Positions 8,898-19,300 are shown, counted from the stretch's first letter. The stretch is 64,000 nt of DNA from UBA4416 sp040386075 (GCA_040386075.1 JAZKGE010000027.1:124001-188000); one strand, 5' to 3'. Notes: generated by a model from the sequence alone, not told the origin. Made by a program: numbers and translations.

Positions 8898-10479
8898 ATT
8901 ATTAACTGCGGTTTTACTATTTGCTGGTATAAATAGATCTCAGGCACAATGCAGCAGTACTAATATTCCGGGAGATTTCATTATTAACTCCAGTATTATT
9001 TTGTCGGGAACCTATAATGTTGGTGGTACATTTAGAGTTGCTCCATTTGTAACTGTATATGTAAAAGCATACTCTTCAGGCGGATGCGGTAAATTGATCA
9101 TCAATGCGCAAAAAATAAGTGTTGAAGGACTGATCGATGGAAATTATTCAGGAAATATTGGCGGTTCCGGCGGATTGGGCGGAACTATTGTTAGTAGTTT
9201 AACAGGAGACCAGGTTGCGATCAATACATGCAGCAATAAAGATAACACGGGAATTATTGTTGTTGAAGGAGGCCAGCATGGAAATAATGGTTCAGGATCT
9301 GGTTTTGGTTTGCATGGACAAAACGGGCAAAACGGTTCAGGTCCAAAACAACAATGTTTAAGTAATGATGATGAATGTGGAATGATCGGTAGTTCAGCAG
9401 GTGCTGGTGGCGGCGGGGGAGCAGGTTATGGAAGCATCGGCACAACAGGATCAACCGGTGGAAATGGTACAAGTAGTTATACTGCAACTGGTGTAAGTGT
9501 ATCAACAGGTTATATAGTTTTTGCTGGAAGCGGTGGCGCAGGAGGAAGTGCAGGAAGTTCGTATGGTACAGTATCAGGAAACGATATTGATCTGGGTTCT
9601 GGTGGTGCAGGTGGTGGCGGCGGTGGCCGATCTCACGATGTTGGATTAACCGGAGGAAAAGGTGGAAATGGAGGTGGACTTGTGCAATTGATTGCAAACG
9701 ACTCAATAAAAATATCCGGAAAAATTTTAGTGAATGGAGAAAATGGAAGCAATGGCGGCGATGCCGGAAACGGTGGTATATCAACGAATTGTTGTTCGGA
9801 CGGGTGCGATGATTCAGGTGAAGCAACTTTATCTTGTGGAGCGGGTGCAGGAAGTGGCGGCGGCGGCGGATCCGGCGGTGGAATTTATATTGAAACACAA
9901 ACAATAGCTACGATCACAGGAACTTTGCAAAGCAATGGTGGAAATGGCGGAAACAGTGGCGCAAAAGGCAATGGAACAACCGCTACTTATTCCGGCGGGC
10001 CGTTTTGTGGTAATCAAACTATCATTAGTAGCAGTGGAAATATTGGAAACAAAGGCGGCGCAGCAGGTGGAGGACGGATCAAGATTTTTGTACCGGGTTG
10101 TTCTTCTTCAACTGTTAATCCAATTTATAGTATAAATGGTGGCGCTGGTTTTACAAACGCCTCCGGTGGAAGTTACCAAATTATATGTGGAGTTACCAAT
10201 ATTCATGAAGCAGTAAAACAGCAATACGATCTATCTGTTTTCCCAAATCCTTTTCTGCAAACCATTACTGTAAAATTCAAGTACGATGAACTGCCTGATA
10301 GCATTGAGGATATTCAAGTGTCAAATGCTTTAGGAATGATCCTGAAGACCACTTCATCAAACGAACTTAAAAGCAATGGAAGCACACAGATCGATCTATC
10401 AGATCTTTCGTCAGGTATTTATTTTATAAAAACAACCATTAACAAAATAAGCTATGATTACAAAGTTATTAAGCAATAG
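8866..10479 (+). CDS. Glycine-rich secreted protein with T9SS sorting domain
   Basis: 537 residues, beginning inside the end of the phosphatase gene (32-base overlap; an alternative ATG at 8887 reduces this to 11). A signal peptide ends near SQAQ. A short beta-rich domain follows, then about 300 residues dominated by glycine (runs such as GAGGGGGAGYG, GSGGAGGSAG, GAGGGGGGRSHD) mixed with Asn, Ser and scattered Cys pairs. The C-terminus is a T9SS type A domain (LSVFPNPFLQTITVKF ... GIYFIKTTINK). No enzyme motif was seen. Its position between two phosphatases suggests a surface matrix or anchoring role, but that is inference from context only. Confidence 0.8.
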   Translation: MKKTSNYMLNKLLTAVLLFAGINRSQAQCSSTNIPGDFIINSSIILSGTYNVGGTFRVAPFVTVYVKAYSSGGCGKLIINAQKISVEGLIDGNYSGNIGGSGGLGGTIVSSLTGDQVAINTCSNKDNTGIIVVEGGQHGNNGSGSGFGLHGQNGQNGSGPKQQCLSNDDECGMIGSSAGAGGGGGAGYGSIGTTGSTGGNGTSSYTATGVSVSTGYIVFAGSGGAGGSAGSSYGTVSGNDIDLGSGGAGGGGGGRSHDVGLTGGKGGNGGGLVQLIANDSIKISGKILVNGENGSNGGDAGNGGISTNCCSDGCDDSGEATLSCGAGAGSGGGGGSGGGIYIETQTIATITGTLQSNGGNGGNSGAKGNGTTATYSGGPFCGNQTIISSSGNIGNKGGAAGGGRIKIFVPGCSSSTVNPIYSINGGAGFTNASGGSYQIICGVTNIHEAVKQQYDLSVFPNPFLQTITVKFKYDELPDSIEDIQVSNALGMILKTTSSNELKSNGSTQIDLSDLSSGIYFIKTTINKISYDYKVIKQ

Positions 10480-12349
10480 ATATGTTTTCGCTGTTTTACT
10501 CTTTTTATTTTGTTGCACCACATTCAAATTAAACGCACAAAATCTAAGAACAACTTCTTTAGAACCCTGCCTGGCTCCTTTCTATCACGGTGTTGCCTCT
10601 GGTGATCCCATGCCTGATAGAGTTATTATATGGACAAGATTAACACCCGACACAATTTCTTCAAGTCCTGAATTGGTTTCATGGCAGATGGCCACTGATA
10701 CCGGCATGACTAATATTGTTCAGGGAGGCACTTTGTTGACAGATAATGCAATTGACTATACGATTAAAATTGATGTTACAGGTCTTAATCCAAACACATG
10801 GTATTACTATGAATTTACATCTAATGGAAAAAAATCGCCAAGAGGAAGAACAAGAACAACGCCATTAAATGGTGCAGATAGTTTGAGGTTTGCAATTGTG
10901 TCTTGTGCAAATTTGGAAGCCGGATATTTTAATGCCTATAAAGTTTTATTGAATAGGGCAGATTTTGATGCGGTTATTTGTTTGGGAGATTATATTTATG
11001 AATATGCAACTGGGGGTTATTCTCCAAACGGTACTGCAAATCGCCAATGGTTACCAGCAAATGAGATCTTATCGTTGTCTGATTACAGACAACGTTATTC
11101 AACGTATCATCTGGATGATGACCTGAGAAGATTACATCAACAATTTCCATTCATAACAATTTGGGATGATCATGAGTCGGCTAACGATTCGTGGGTGAAT
11201 GGTGCAGAGAATCACACTACTTCTAGCGAAGGTCCGTTTGCTGTTCGAAAATCCAATGCTAAGCAAGCTTATTTTGAATGGTTACCTATAAGACAACAAA
11301 CAGGGACAACAGATCCATATCAACTGTTTAGGAAATTAAGCTATGGAAATCTGGTAGATTTTATTATGCTTGACACAAGGCTTCATGGGCGTGACCTGCA
11401 GGCCGGAACAACCGGTGCAACAGTAACCTCCAACGCCAGACAATTATTAGGAACAGATCAGTTTACATGGTTGGGAAACCGTTTGGATTCTTCCACGGCC
11501 CAATGGAAAGTATTAACCCAGCAGGTTATGATAGCACCACTAAAAGTATTTGGGCAAGCTGTTAATGGTGATCAATGGGACGGCTATCCTGCTGAAAGAA
11601 CCCGGGTATTTAATCATATCTTAAATCATAATATCACAGATGTTGTTGCCATAACAGGTGATATTCATTCTTCCTGGGCTAACGACCTGCCTACCGGAAC
11701 CTATAACGGGTCAACGGGGTCAGGGTCGGCCGGGGTTGAATTTGTTGGACCAAGTGTTACGTCGCCGGGAATGAGTATTCCATTGGGAGCCGCAGCAATT
11801 CAGGCATCTAATTCTCATATTAAGTATGCGGATCTGTCTCAACATGGATTTATGATACTGGATATTAATTCAACCAGAACTCAAACCGATTGGTATTATA
11901 TAAATACAATAGATCAACCTTCAACAACTTATAGTCATGCAAAATCAATGTATGTAAATCATCTGGAACGATTTTTAAGACCATTAAATTCAGCCAGTAT
12001 GCCTCGTAATTCTATATATAGTATTATGGCGCCGGTATGTCCACGAGTTTTAAATATTTCCACAAGTCTTTATAGCATTAATTCAACTGTAAAATTATTA
12101 AATGTATTCCCTAATCCGGCGCAAAGAGAATTGGTAATTAGTTTTTTAGGTCAACAGGTAAAAACCGGAAAAGTGATCATATATAATGCGGTTGGACAAG
12201 GTGTATATGAGTACAATTTTTCAGAGAGTGATATTTATAATAATCAGTTGCCGCTAAAAATTAGTTCATTGGTCAAAGGGTTATATAATGGTTTAATAGA
12301 AATTGATCATCAATCAACATTTTTTAAATTTGTTAAAGAATCAGATTAG
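10454..12349 (+). CDS. phoD: PhoD-type alkaline phosphatase with T9SS sorting domain
   Basis: 631 residues, starting 26 bases inside the preceding gene. A signal peptide (cleavage near LNAQ) leads to a PhoD N-terminal Fn3-like domain (YHGVASGDPMPDRVIIWTRL, the strongly conserved PhoD entry motif, 20 residues). The catalytic domain follows with CLGDYIYEY, IWDDHESANDSW and ITGDIHSSW. PhoD enzymes are Ca/Fe-dependent phosphodiesterases/monoesterases that release phosphate from organic phosphorus outside the cell. The C-terminal T9SS domain (LNVFPNPAQRELVISF ...) routes it through the Por system rather than leaving it periplasmic. Its stop shares one base with the next start. Confidence 0.9.
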   Translation: MITKLLSNRYVFAVLLFLFCCTTFKLNAQNLRTTSLEPCLAPFYHGVASGDPMPDRVIIWTRLTPDTISSSPELVSWQMATDTGMTNIVQGGTLLTDNAIDYTIKIDVTGLNPNTWYYYEFTSNGKKSPRGRTRTTPLNGADSLRFAIVSCANLEAGYFNAYKVLLNRADFDAVICLGDYIYEYATGGYSPNGTANRQWLPANEILSLSDYRQRYSTYHLDDDLRRLHQQFPFITIWDDHESANDSWVNGAENHTTSSEGPFAVRKSNAKQAYFEWLPIRQQTGTTDPYQLFRKLSYGNLVDFIMLDTRLHGRDLQAGTTGATVTSNARQLLGTDQFTWLGNRLDSSTAQWKVLTQQVMIAPLKVFGQAVNGDQWDGYPAERTRVFNHILNHNITDVVAITGDIHSSWANDLPTGTYNGSTGSGSAGVEFVGPSVTSPGMSIPLGAAAIQASNSHIKYADLSQHGFMILDINSTRTQTDWYYINTIDQPSTTYSHAKSMYVNHLERFLRPLNSASMPRNSIYSIMAPVCPRVLNISTSLYSINSTVKLLNVFPNPAQRELVISFLGQQVKTGKVIIYNAVGQGVYEYNFSESDIYNNQLPLKISSLVKGLYNGLIEIDHQSTFFKFVKESD

Positions 12350-14271
12350 TGTTGTTTTATAATCTCATTGGAAATAGATTAAAGGCAGTTTGCCTGTCTT
12401 TGGTAATTATAATCAGTTGTTGTTTTTTCAGGTATGATGAATCTCTTTCCGAAAAATACAGTTATGTTAATTCTGAAACCGAAAAACTGCTTGCAGTTAT
12501 TGAGCGGTCTATCGATCTCACAGATTCAGCTTCTCTCTCTGATCGTTTTCAGCAATTAAGATCAAATTACTTTCTTTCAAGAACTTATTATAAACACATA
12601 GAGTGTTTTATTGAGTATTGTGCTCCATTTGATGTTAAGTATTTTATAAATGGTCCATTAGTAAAAAAAACAGATCTGGAGATCGGCTCAAGAATTGTTG
12701 ATCCACATGGGTTTCAGGTAGTTGAAGAACAATTGTTTGGAGCCGATTCTATAGATCTGAAATTATTGAAAGCCGAATTGCAGATCTTAAAGGGATCATT
12801 TATTGTCTTTAAAAGAAAGTTGCATGACATTACAGTATCAGATTCTCAACAACTGGAGGCAATGCAGTTTGAATTGATAAGAATGTGCAGCTTGTCTTTA
12901 AATGGTTCAGATGCCACCTATACTAAAACCAACACTACCGAATGTGTATCTGTTTTTCAAGGATTTCGATCAATGCTCAATATAATTAGGAAAAAGTATG
13001 GTGAGAATGCTTATCCCAGTAATACGCATGCTCAATTGATCTCTAGGATCAAATTAGCTGAAAATTATTGTACTCTTCATAAAGATTATGATTCATTTAA
13101 CCGATTGTATTTTATAACACACTATGTAAAGCCGGTTTATGCGCTATTGGTAAAAGTTCATCGATCCAATCTGTTTCCTTTTACACCCGTAAACTACGCC
13201 ATCAATTTAAGAGACGAAAGATTATTTGAACGCAGTTCTTATAATTTAAATTATTTTACGGTAAAAGCAATTGATACTATTGGAAATTCTTTGCAGGCCA
13301 AATTAGGCGAGCTTCTTTTTTTTGATCCGGTTTTGTCAGGAAATAATCAACGGGCATGTGCATCATGTCATAAACCCGACATGGCTTTTTGTGATGGATT
13401 AGAAAAGGGATTGACTTTTGAAAATAAAAACACTTTGGATAGAAATACGCCTTCGTTACTGAATGCCATTTTTCAAAAGCAATTCTTTTATGATGGAAGG
13501 GCCAGACAGTTGGAACAGCAGGCAAGCGATGTGTTGCATAATCAAAAGGAAATGAACGCTACGGTAGATGAAATGATAAGTAGGTTAAATCAAAGCGAAG
13601 AGTATAAGCTATTATTTAAAAATGCTTATAACGGAACAAGTGATACTATAGTTAGTTATTACGGTATTTTAAAAGCTATTACTGAATACGAAAAAACACT
13701 TATATCAATGAATAGCAGGTTTGACAAGTATATAAAAGGAGATTATAAACAGCTGTCAATACATGAGATAAATGGTTATACTATTTTTTCGGGGAAGGCA
13801 CTATGTGGCAGTTGTCATTTCTTCCCTTTGTTTAATGGGTTAGTTCCACCCGTATATAATGATACTGAATATGAAGTAATAGGAGTTCCTGAAACTGCGA
13901 GGGGTAAGTATATAGATAAGGATGAAGGTAGGAGGCTAGTCTCCAGAGCATATATTCACCAGTATGCGTTTAAAACCACTACTATCAGAAACAGTGCTTT
14001 AACATCACCTTATATGCATAATGGCATCTATAAAACTCTGGATGAAGTAATAGAATTTTATAATAAAGGAGGAGGACAAGGTCTGGGAATTAATATTCCA
14101 CATCAAACTTTGCCTTTTGATTCACTTAGCTTAAGCAAAAAAGAAATGTCAGATGTAAAAGCTTTTCTATTATCTCTGACAGATACCGTTGGCCTAACTC
14201 ATAAGCCAAATAAACTACCGGTTTTTAACGACCCTATACTGAATAAGCGCACAATTGGAGGTACTTATTAA
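12349..14271 (+). CDS. Di-haem cytochrome c peroxidase (MauG/CcpA type) with imelysin-like N-terminal domain
   Basis: 640 residues starting at GTG overlapping the phoD stop by one base. The N-terminus has a hydrophobic stretch ending IIISCC, a plausible lipoprotein signal. About 270 residues of helical sequence follow; LSRTYYKHIECFIEY and VDPHGFQVVEEQLF resemble the imelysin/EfeO helical fold. The C-terminal half is a bacterial cytochrome c peroxidase with LGELLFFDPVLSG, the haem sites CASCH (337-341) and CGSCH (486-490), RNTPSLLNA, FYDGRA and TIRNSALTSPYMHNG. Such proteins are periplasmic and reduce peroxide or perform MauG-like oxidations. Why it is coupled to phosphatase genes is unclear; it could modify a co-encoded secreted protein or protect metal centres. 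No T9SS domain is present. Confidence 0.86.
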   Translation: MLFYNLIGNRLKAVCLSLVIIISCCFFRYDESLSEKYSYVNSETEKLLAVIERSIDLTDSASLSDRFQQLRSNYFLSRTYYKHIECFIEYCAPFDVKYFINGPLVKKTDLEIGSRIVDPHGFQVVEEQLFGADSIDLKLLKAELQILKGSFIVFKRKLHDITVSDSQQLEAMQFELIRMCSLSLNGSDATYTKTNTTECVSVFQGFRSMLNIIRKKYGENAYPSNTHAQLISRIKLAENYCTLHKDYDSFNRLYFITHYVKPVYALLVKVHRSNLFPFTPVNYAINLRDERLFERSSYNLNYFTVKAIDTIGNSLQAKLGELLFFDPVLSGNNQRACASCHKPDMAFCDGLEKGLTFENKNTLDRNTPSLLNAIFQKQFFYDGRARQLEQQASDVLHNQKEMNATVDEMISRLNQSEEYKLLFKNAYNGTSDTIVSYYGILKAITEYEKTLISMNSRFDKYIKGDYKQLSIHEINGYTIFSGKALCGSCHFFPLFNGLVPPVYNDTEYEVIGVPETARGKYIDKDEGRRLVSRAYIHQYAFKTTTIRNSALTSPYMHNGIYKTLDEVIEFYNKGGGQGLGINIPHQTLPFDSLSLSKKEMSDVKAFLLSLTDTVGLTHKPNKLPVFNDPILNKRTIGGTY

Positions 14272-14314
14272 AAATTTATCGACTCTTTTTTTGTGTTTGT
14301 CTAAATAGTATTTT

Positions 14315-14330
14315 CCTAACATTAGATTTA
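14315..14330 (+). promoter_or_regulatory. Possible regulator site upstream of pstS-like gene
   Basis: CCTAACATTAGATTTA lies about 60 bases before the pstS-like start codon. It agrees at 11 of 15 positions with CTTAACATTAAGTTA found upstream of the PhoB-like regulator gene at 29604. Suggestive only; there is no exact repeat here. Confidence 0.3.
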
Positions 14331-14388
14331 TATCTGCGTAAGATTGCAAGTGCATTTTTATACAAAATTTAAACAGTAATAATCTAAT

Positions 14389-15303
14389 ATGAAATATATT
14401 TATGCATTAGTTTCTCTTTCAGTTATCGTAATTTCCTGCAAAGAGCCAAAAAAACAAGATCCGGAATTAACAGAGATCATCAGGCGGAATACAATTATCA
14501 TTAAAGGTTCGGATACAGAATTGCCAATGGTGAAAGATCTTGCCAGAGCGTTTAGAAGAGAGAATTCAGAGGTAACAATCGATTTGTCGGGCGGAGGCAG
14601 TAGTATTGGTATAGAAGCTCTGATCAATAACGAAACGGATATTGCAAATTCTTCAAGAGAAATGAAGCCAGTGGAGATCTTACGGGCAAAAAAAAATGGG
14701 GTAAATCCTATCCCAATTATGTTTTCTGTAGATGCACTGGCAATTGTTACTAATTCCAAATTAGGAGTTGACAGTTTATCTACTGAGCAGCTAATGCAGA
14801 TATTCTCGGGGCAGATCGCTAACTGGAAAGATGTTGGAGGCCCTGATCTTCCTATTATTGTTTATGGAAGAGATAGCCTGTCGGGAACTTATTCCTATTT
14901 AAAAGATAAATTTATCAGGTCACCTTACAGTGCTAGGGTAAAGCAGTTGCATGGGAATGCCGAAATTGTGTCGGCCATACAAGGTAATATGGCGGCTATT
15001 GGTTATGCCGGTGTGGGCTTTTTAATGGACGAAAATGGAAAACCGAATGGAAGTATATGGGCTATGCCTATCTATATAAAAGGTTCGCGTGCATATTCGC
15101 CTTACGAAGTTGCTGCTGTAAAAAAAGGGGATTATGTTTTAACAAGACCGCTTTATCAATATATTAACGGAAAGCCTAAAACGCAGATCTATGATTTTAT
15201 TATGTCTGAATTAACGTTAAGGGGCCAGGATATCATTAAAATGCATGGATACTTCCCTATTAATGATTATCAAAGTGAGATCAATCGTTTGAATGGTTTA
15301 TAA
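14389..15303 (+). CDS. PstS-like phosphate-binding lipoprotein
   Basis: 304 residues. An N-terminal lipobox (VISC near residue 17) predicts a lipid-anchored periplasmic protein. The PBP-like phosphate-binding fold is shown by IIIKGSDTELPMV, the SGGGSSIGIEAL loop, DIANSSREMK, and GRDSLSGTYSYLKDKF, which correspond to the phosphate-contacting loops of PstS. No pstC, pstA, pstB or phoU lies next to it, so the partner permease would have to be elsewhere, or the protein acts as a phosphate sensor or scavenger. It follows the phosphatase run after 117 bases and ends 24 bases before a small unknown gene, probably co-transcribed with it. Confidence 0.85.
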   Translation: MKYIYALVSLSVIVISCKEPKKQDPELTEIIRRNTIIIKGSDTELPMVKDLARAFRRENSEVTIDLSGGGSSIGIEALINNETDIANSSREMKPVEILRAKKNGVNPIPIMFSVDALAIVTNSKLGVDSLSTEQLMQIFSGQIANWKDVGGPDLPIIVYGRDSLSGTYSYLKDKFIRSPYSARVKQLHGNAEIVSAIQGNMAAIGYAGVGFLMDENGKPNGSIWAMPIYIKGSRAYSPYEVAAVKKGDYVLTRPLYQYINGKPKTQIYDFIMSELTLRGQDIIKMHGYFPINDYQSEINRLNGL

Positions 15304-15327
15304 TTATTAATCGAGTCAACATTGTTA

Positions 15328-15951
15328 ATGGGGCGTTTAGTTATACCAATAGGAATTGATATAAACAGAGTGAATGCTGTGTTTGGATCTCATGATGAAG
15401 TACTGTTTGATCAGTTGGTCAGGTCCCGGTACTTTAAAAAATTCGACGAAGAGTTTAGCTTTAAAAGAGAACTGTCGGATCTTATTTTCACTTATGTTCC
15501 TGTCGGTAACAGAAAGGTTGTTTCAAGTAAATTGTTTGGATTAATTAAAGGAACCGATGGAAGACGTCTTGAAGGAGAATGGAATGATTATGGATATGCA
15601 CTTCTTACAATGTGTAGTTATTTAGGATATACATTCAGCGAAACAAATGATGAGCTTGAATATAGTCATAGTTGGGAGCAGATCAATACTTTATTACGAA
15701 TTAATGGTTGCCGTATGGATCTATCAAGAATGCTAGAATCAAAGCAGGTATTTGATACACCTTACATACATGATGATATCTATACAAATATTTATAGTAA
15801 GAAAGAGGTTGTTGAATTAGTTTCGCATCTCCTCATAATTGAAAAGGATATAGAAGAAAAAAACCAAAAACCCTTCTATGTATTAAAAAGCGGGCTTTTA
15901 AATTGTATGGATAAGCACCTTGATCTTGTGATCTTTTCCTACGAAATTTAA
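15328..15951 (+). CDS. Conserved-looking protein of unknown function
   Basis: 207 residues from the ATG at 15328 (a TTG six bases upstream is less likely). No signal peptide or membrane helix, so probably cytoplasmic. The start MGRLVIPIGIDINRVNAVFG is followed by acidic, helix-rich sequence, and a central GYALLTMCSYLGYTF segment may pack as a helical core. I do not recognise the family. It sits 24 bases after the pstS-like gene in the same direction, which suggests co-expression. No frameshift or unusual composition was seen. Confidence 0.6.
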   Translation: MGRLVIPIGIDINRVNAVFGSHDEVLFDQLVRSRYFKKFDEEFSFKRELSDLIFTYVPVGNRKVVSSKLFGLIKGTDGRRLEGEWNDYGYALLTMCSYLGYTFSETNDELEYSHSWEQINTLLRINGCRMDLSRMLESKQVFDTPYIHDDIYTNIYSKKEVVELVSHLLIIEKDIEEKNQKPFYVLKSGLLNCMDKHLDLVIFSYEI

Positions 15952-16034
15952 AATTTATTTACACCTTAAGTAAAGTTATTGTTATTAATATTACGATATC
16001 ATTAAATTTAATATCATATTAACAAATATTCATT

Positions 16035-16042
16035 TACTTTTG
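16035..16042 (+). promoter_or_regulatory. -7 promoter element TACTTTTG before the small basic protein gene
   Basis: Exact match to TAnnTTTG, 20 bases before the start codon at 16063. No clear -33 TTTG is present. About 90 bases before the gene (15962-15979) is ACCTTAAG followed by TAAAGTTA, which resembles the proposed regulator sites with a one-base gap. Confidence 0.45.
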
Positions 16043-16062
16043 CATACACTAAATTTTAATTT

Positions 16063-16248
16063 ATGAAAAAAGAAAGTAAAGAAATGCTAAAGACTATCAT
16101 TAGCAATCAGGAGTTAATCATGAAGGCCTTAAAAATTGAAATTCCTGTAAAAGAAGCTAATAAAGCAGAAGTGAATAAAATTCCATCTAAAAAGTCAGTA
16201 GCTAAAGTTATTGCAAAAAAAGCAGTTAAAAAGATTGCTAAGAAGTAA
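16063..16248 (+). CDS. Small lysine-rich protein, possibly nucleic-acid binding
   Basis: 61 residues. The first half is a mixed helix (MLKTIISNQELIMKALKIEI) and the second half is highly basic with KKSVAK, KKAVKK and KKIAKK, recalling the Ala/Lys tails of histone H1-like and other DNA-compacting proteins. It has its own promoter match upstream and a strong terminator downstream, so it looks like a genuine monocistronic gene. DNA binding is inferred from charge only; a role as a small ribosome-associated or scaffold peptide is equally possible. Confidence 0.65.
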   Translation: MKKESKEMLKTIISNQELIMKALKIEIPVKEANKAEVNKIPSKKSVAKVIAKKAVKKIAKK

Positions 16249-16269
16249 TTTTCGGCAAAAAGTTAATAA

Positions 16270-16300
16270 AAAAGCCCTGTTGATTTCAGCAGGGCTTTTT
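16270..16300. terminator. Bidirectional terminator between convergent genes
   Basis: AAAAGCCCTG pairs with CAGGGCTTTT around a short loop, and the inner bases TTG/CAG extend the stem. A-run on one side and T-run on the other let it serve both the small basic gene (+) and the large surface protein gene at 16319 (-). Confidence 0.85.
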
Positions 16301-16318
16301 CATGATCAGAAGTTTATT

Positions 16319-19300
16319 TTAATTCTGCTTGATTATTTTTGAGACACTGTTGTTCAACTTAATATAGTAAGTTCCATTTTTCCAGTCTTTGGCATTGATC
16401 TTTAAACTACTTTCCTGGGTTGTTTCAGTAAACATAATTTCGCCTAAAGTATTATAAACTATAATAGTAGTTCCTTTTCCTGAAAAATCAGTGCCCCATT
16501 TTATATCAAACGAATCGTTAAAAGGATTCGGAAATATATTTAAAAAATCATCACCAGTTATATCCAACAAACTTGTGCATAAACTTACATTTTGCGTAAT
16601 GCTTGTGGATGCATTACATTGTCCATTGCTTACTGTTACTGTGTAAACGGTAGTTGTAGTAGGAGAAACACTGATGCTCATAGTTGTAGCTCCAGTTGAC
16701 CAGGTATAAGATGTGGCAGTTGAACCGGCAGTTAAGGTTACATTTTCACCCACACACATTAATGTATTGGATGTATTTGCTGTAACTACAGGTAATTGAT
16801 TTACAGTTATTAGTATGCTTGAACTACCTGTACATCCATTATCACTACCGGTTAATGTATAAGTAGTATTTGTACTTGGTGTCACTATTTCATTTGTTGC
16901 TGTTGATCCTGATTGAGTCCATGTATAGGATGATGCACCACTTGCTGTTAATGTGGCCGTTTCTCCCGCACATAGAATTGTGTTGCTGGCGGATGCTGTT
17001 ACACTGGGAGTAATACTAACAGAAATTGTTATAATACTAGTGTTGTTGCAATTATTTAGGTCAGTTCCTGTTACAGTATAAGTAGTGCTAACAATCGGGG
17101 AAACAGAATAGACTGCAGTACTTGGCCCACTTGTCCATGTGTAAGAAGATGCTCCGCTTGCGGTTAATGAAGTAGTGTTTCCTGAACAAATAGCTGTGCT
17201 GCTGGCAGCAGTTGTTATTGTAGGTATAGCATTTACGCTAACGGTTATCATAGCGTTTCCTATACAACCACTTGCATCAGTTCCACTTACACTATATGTT
17301 GTGTTTGATGTTGGCGATACAGAGTAACTTGTACTGTTTGATCCGGTTGACCATGTATAGGTGGATGCGCCCCCTGTACTTAAAGTTACTATATCACCTG
17401 AGCAGATCACGGTATTGCCAGCAGTAGCAGTTACTGTTGGATTAGGGTTTACGCTAACTGCATACATAGTTGAATTTGAACAACCGTTTACATCAGTTCC
17501 CGAAACAGTATATGTTGTATTTGCTATAGGTGATACACTGTATGTATCTGTTGTCGGACCGCTTGTCCAGCTGTAAGTTTGAGCACCAGTAGAAGTTAAA
17601 GTAACAGTTTCGGCGCTACAAATACTGGTGGAAGAAGCAGAAACAGAAAGTGTTGGTAAAGGATTAAAGCTTAATGAAACAGAATTAGATGGAATAGTAC
17701 ATCCAACACCGTTTAACTTAACTGAATAATTACCGGTAACTGTTGCATTGTAAGTTGACGAAGTAGCGCCGGCAATTAAAGTTGCACCATTATACCACAT
17801 GTATGTTGCGCCTGTAATAGTTGATGAGCTAACGGTTAATGTACTTCCTTGACATGCAGTACTAGTTGTTGCAACAGCAGTTGCCGATACAGAAGGACAA
17901 GCTATTTCATAAACAGAAACGGAGCTGCTGATTTCGTTACCTAAAACAACCAATGCTTTTCCTGTTGGACTATTTTGTTGTGTTACATATATAATACCTT
18001 CAGGACCTCTGTCACCGGTTAAACCTGTTAAGCCACGATTATTAATATACTGAACAAATTGAGGTGCCGCCGGATTATTAATGTTAAACACCATTAAGCC
18101 ACCAACTCTTTCCATGCTTACAAAAGCATAAAGGTTTCCAGCAATAGTAGCAACTGCTACACCTTCAGGTTCAGGACCTTTGTCGTCACTTCGGTCTTTT
18201 TTTGTAATGTTAGTATTGCTGCAGTTAAACATCGCTCCATAAATAGGATCATTAGCTGTGATCTGTTCCAGATCATCGCCACTATCATATACTAAAGTTC
18301 CTGTTGTCGCATTCCAAATGGAAAATGAACGGGCACCAAAAGTATAGATCTCATCAAAATCTCCATCATTATCTATATCACCTAATCTGTTGGTACATTT
18401 TAATTTCCCAAGGTCGGCATTCGTTTTCATGACAGAGGCATTTGGAAAAGCAGTAGGATCTAACGTGTAACTTGCCGCACCTATTGATGTTTCTTCATTG
18501 TTTGCTGAGCCATAATCTGCTCTGGCATCTCCTTCGTTAGCAGTAATTAAATATTCAATTCCGCCTACATTAAAATGCGAAACGGCATCCGGTAAATACA
18601 TTCCTTTAATCGGCCAGTTTGCAATATTCACATTCGTGCCAGTATTCGTTGCATCTAAGCCCATCCCTGGAGCATTATGATCCTTAAATCCTAAAGGTTT
18701 GATATCTGTAATTGTATTGGTTGTAAGATCAACATAGCCCAAAGCATTATTTTCCTGTAGTACAACATAAGCAGTTAGATCATCTTCAGAAACAGTTATA
18801 TATTCTGGTTCCATGTCCTGTGAAACTGTAGAACCCGGCCCATAAATACGTACACCGCTTGCTTTTAAAGAAGCCATTTGTCCGTTGAAGGAGGTAAATA
18901 AAGCAGTTGTTACGTTTGATTGTGATAATGAAGCAATCCCTCCGGAGATGTCAATAATACTAACAGAGCCCTCAGGGTCAATTGAGTAATTAGAATTTGG
19001 CTGCCCTTCATTTGCAGTTAATATTTTAGTTCCTGCGTGATTAAATGTGATCATATCTGGTAGAGCGCCCACAGTGACCTGTTTTTGAAATACACCATTG
19101 GTATTAAAGAATACAACAAATCCGTTTAATTCTGCAGTAGGATTTTCAATAGCACATGCTACAATCCCATTTTGTACGGCGACACTGTTAATATTACCAT
19201 AAGAAGAAATGTCTATTGAATTGATCATTGACATTGCTGCTGGATTTGAAAAATCGATTATATCCAGTTTTTTCCCAATTGAATTTGCAACAAATAAACG

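Noticed and set aside
9254..9904. A 216-codon open frame on the minus strand rich in His, Arg and Leu
   Set aside because: It is the antisense of the glycine-rich gene at 8866, whose GGN codons rarely give stops on the other strand. Composition is artificial and there is no promoter or sensible domain.
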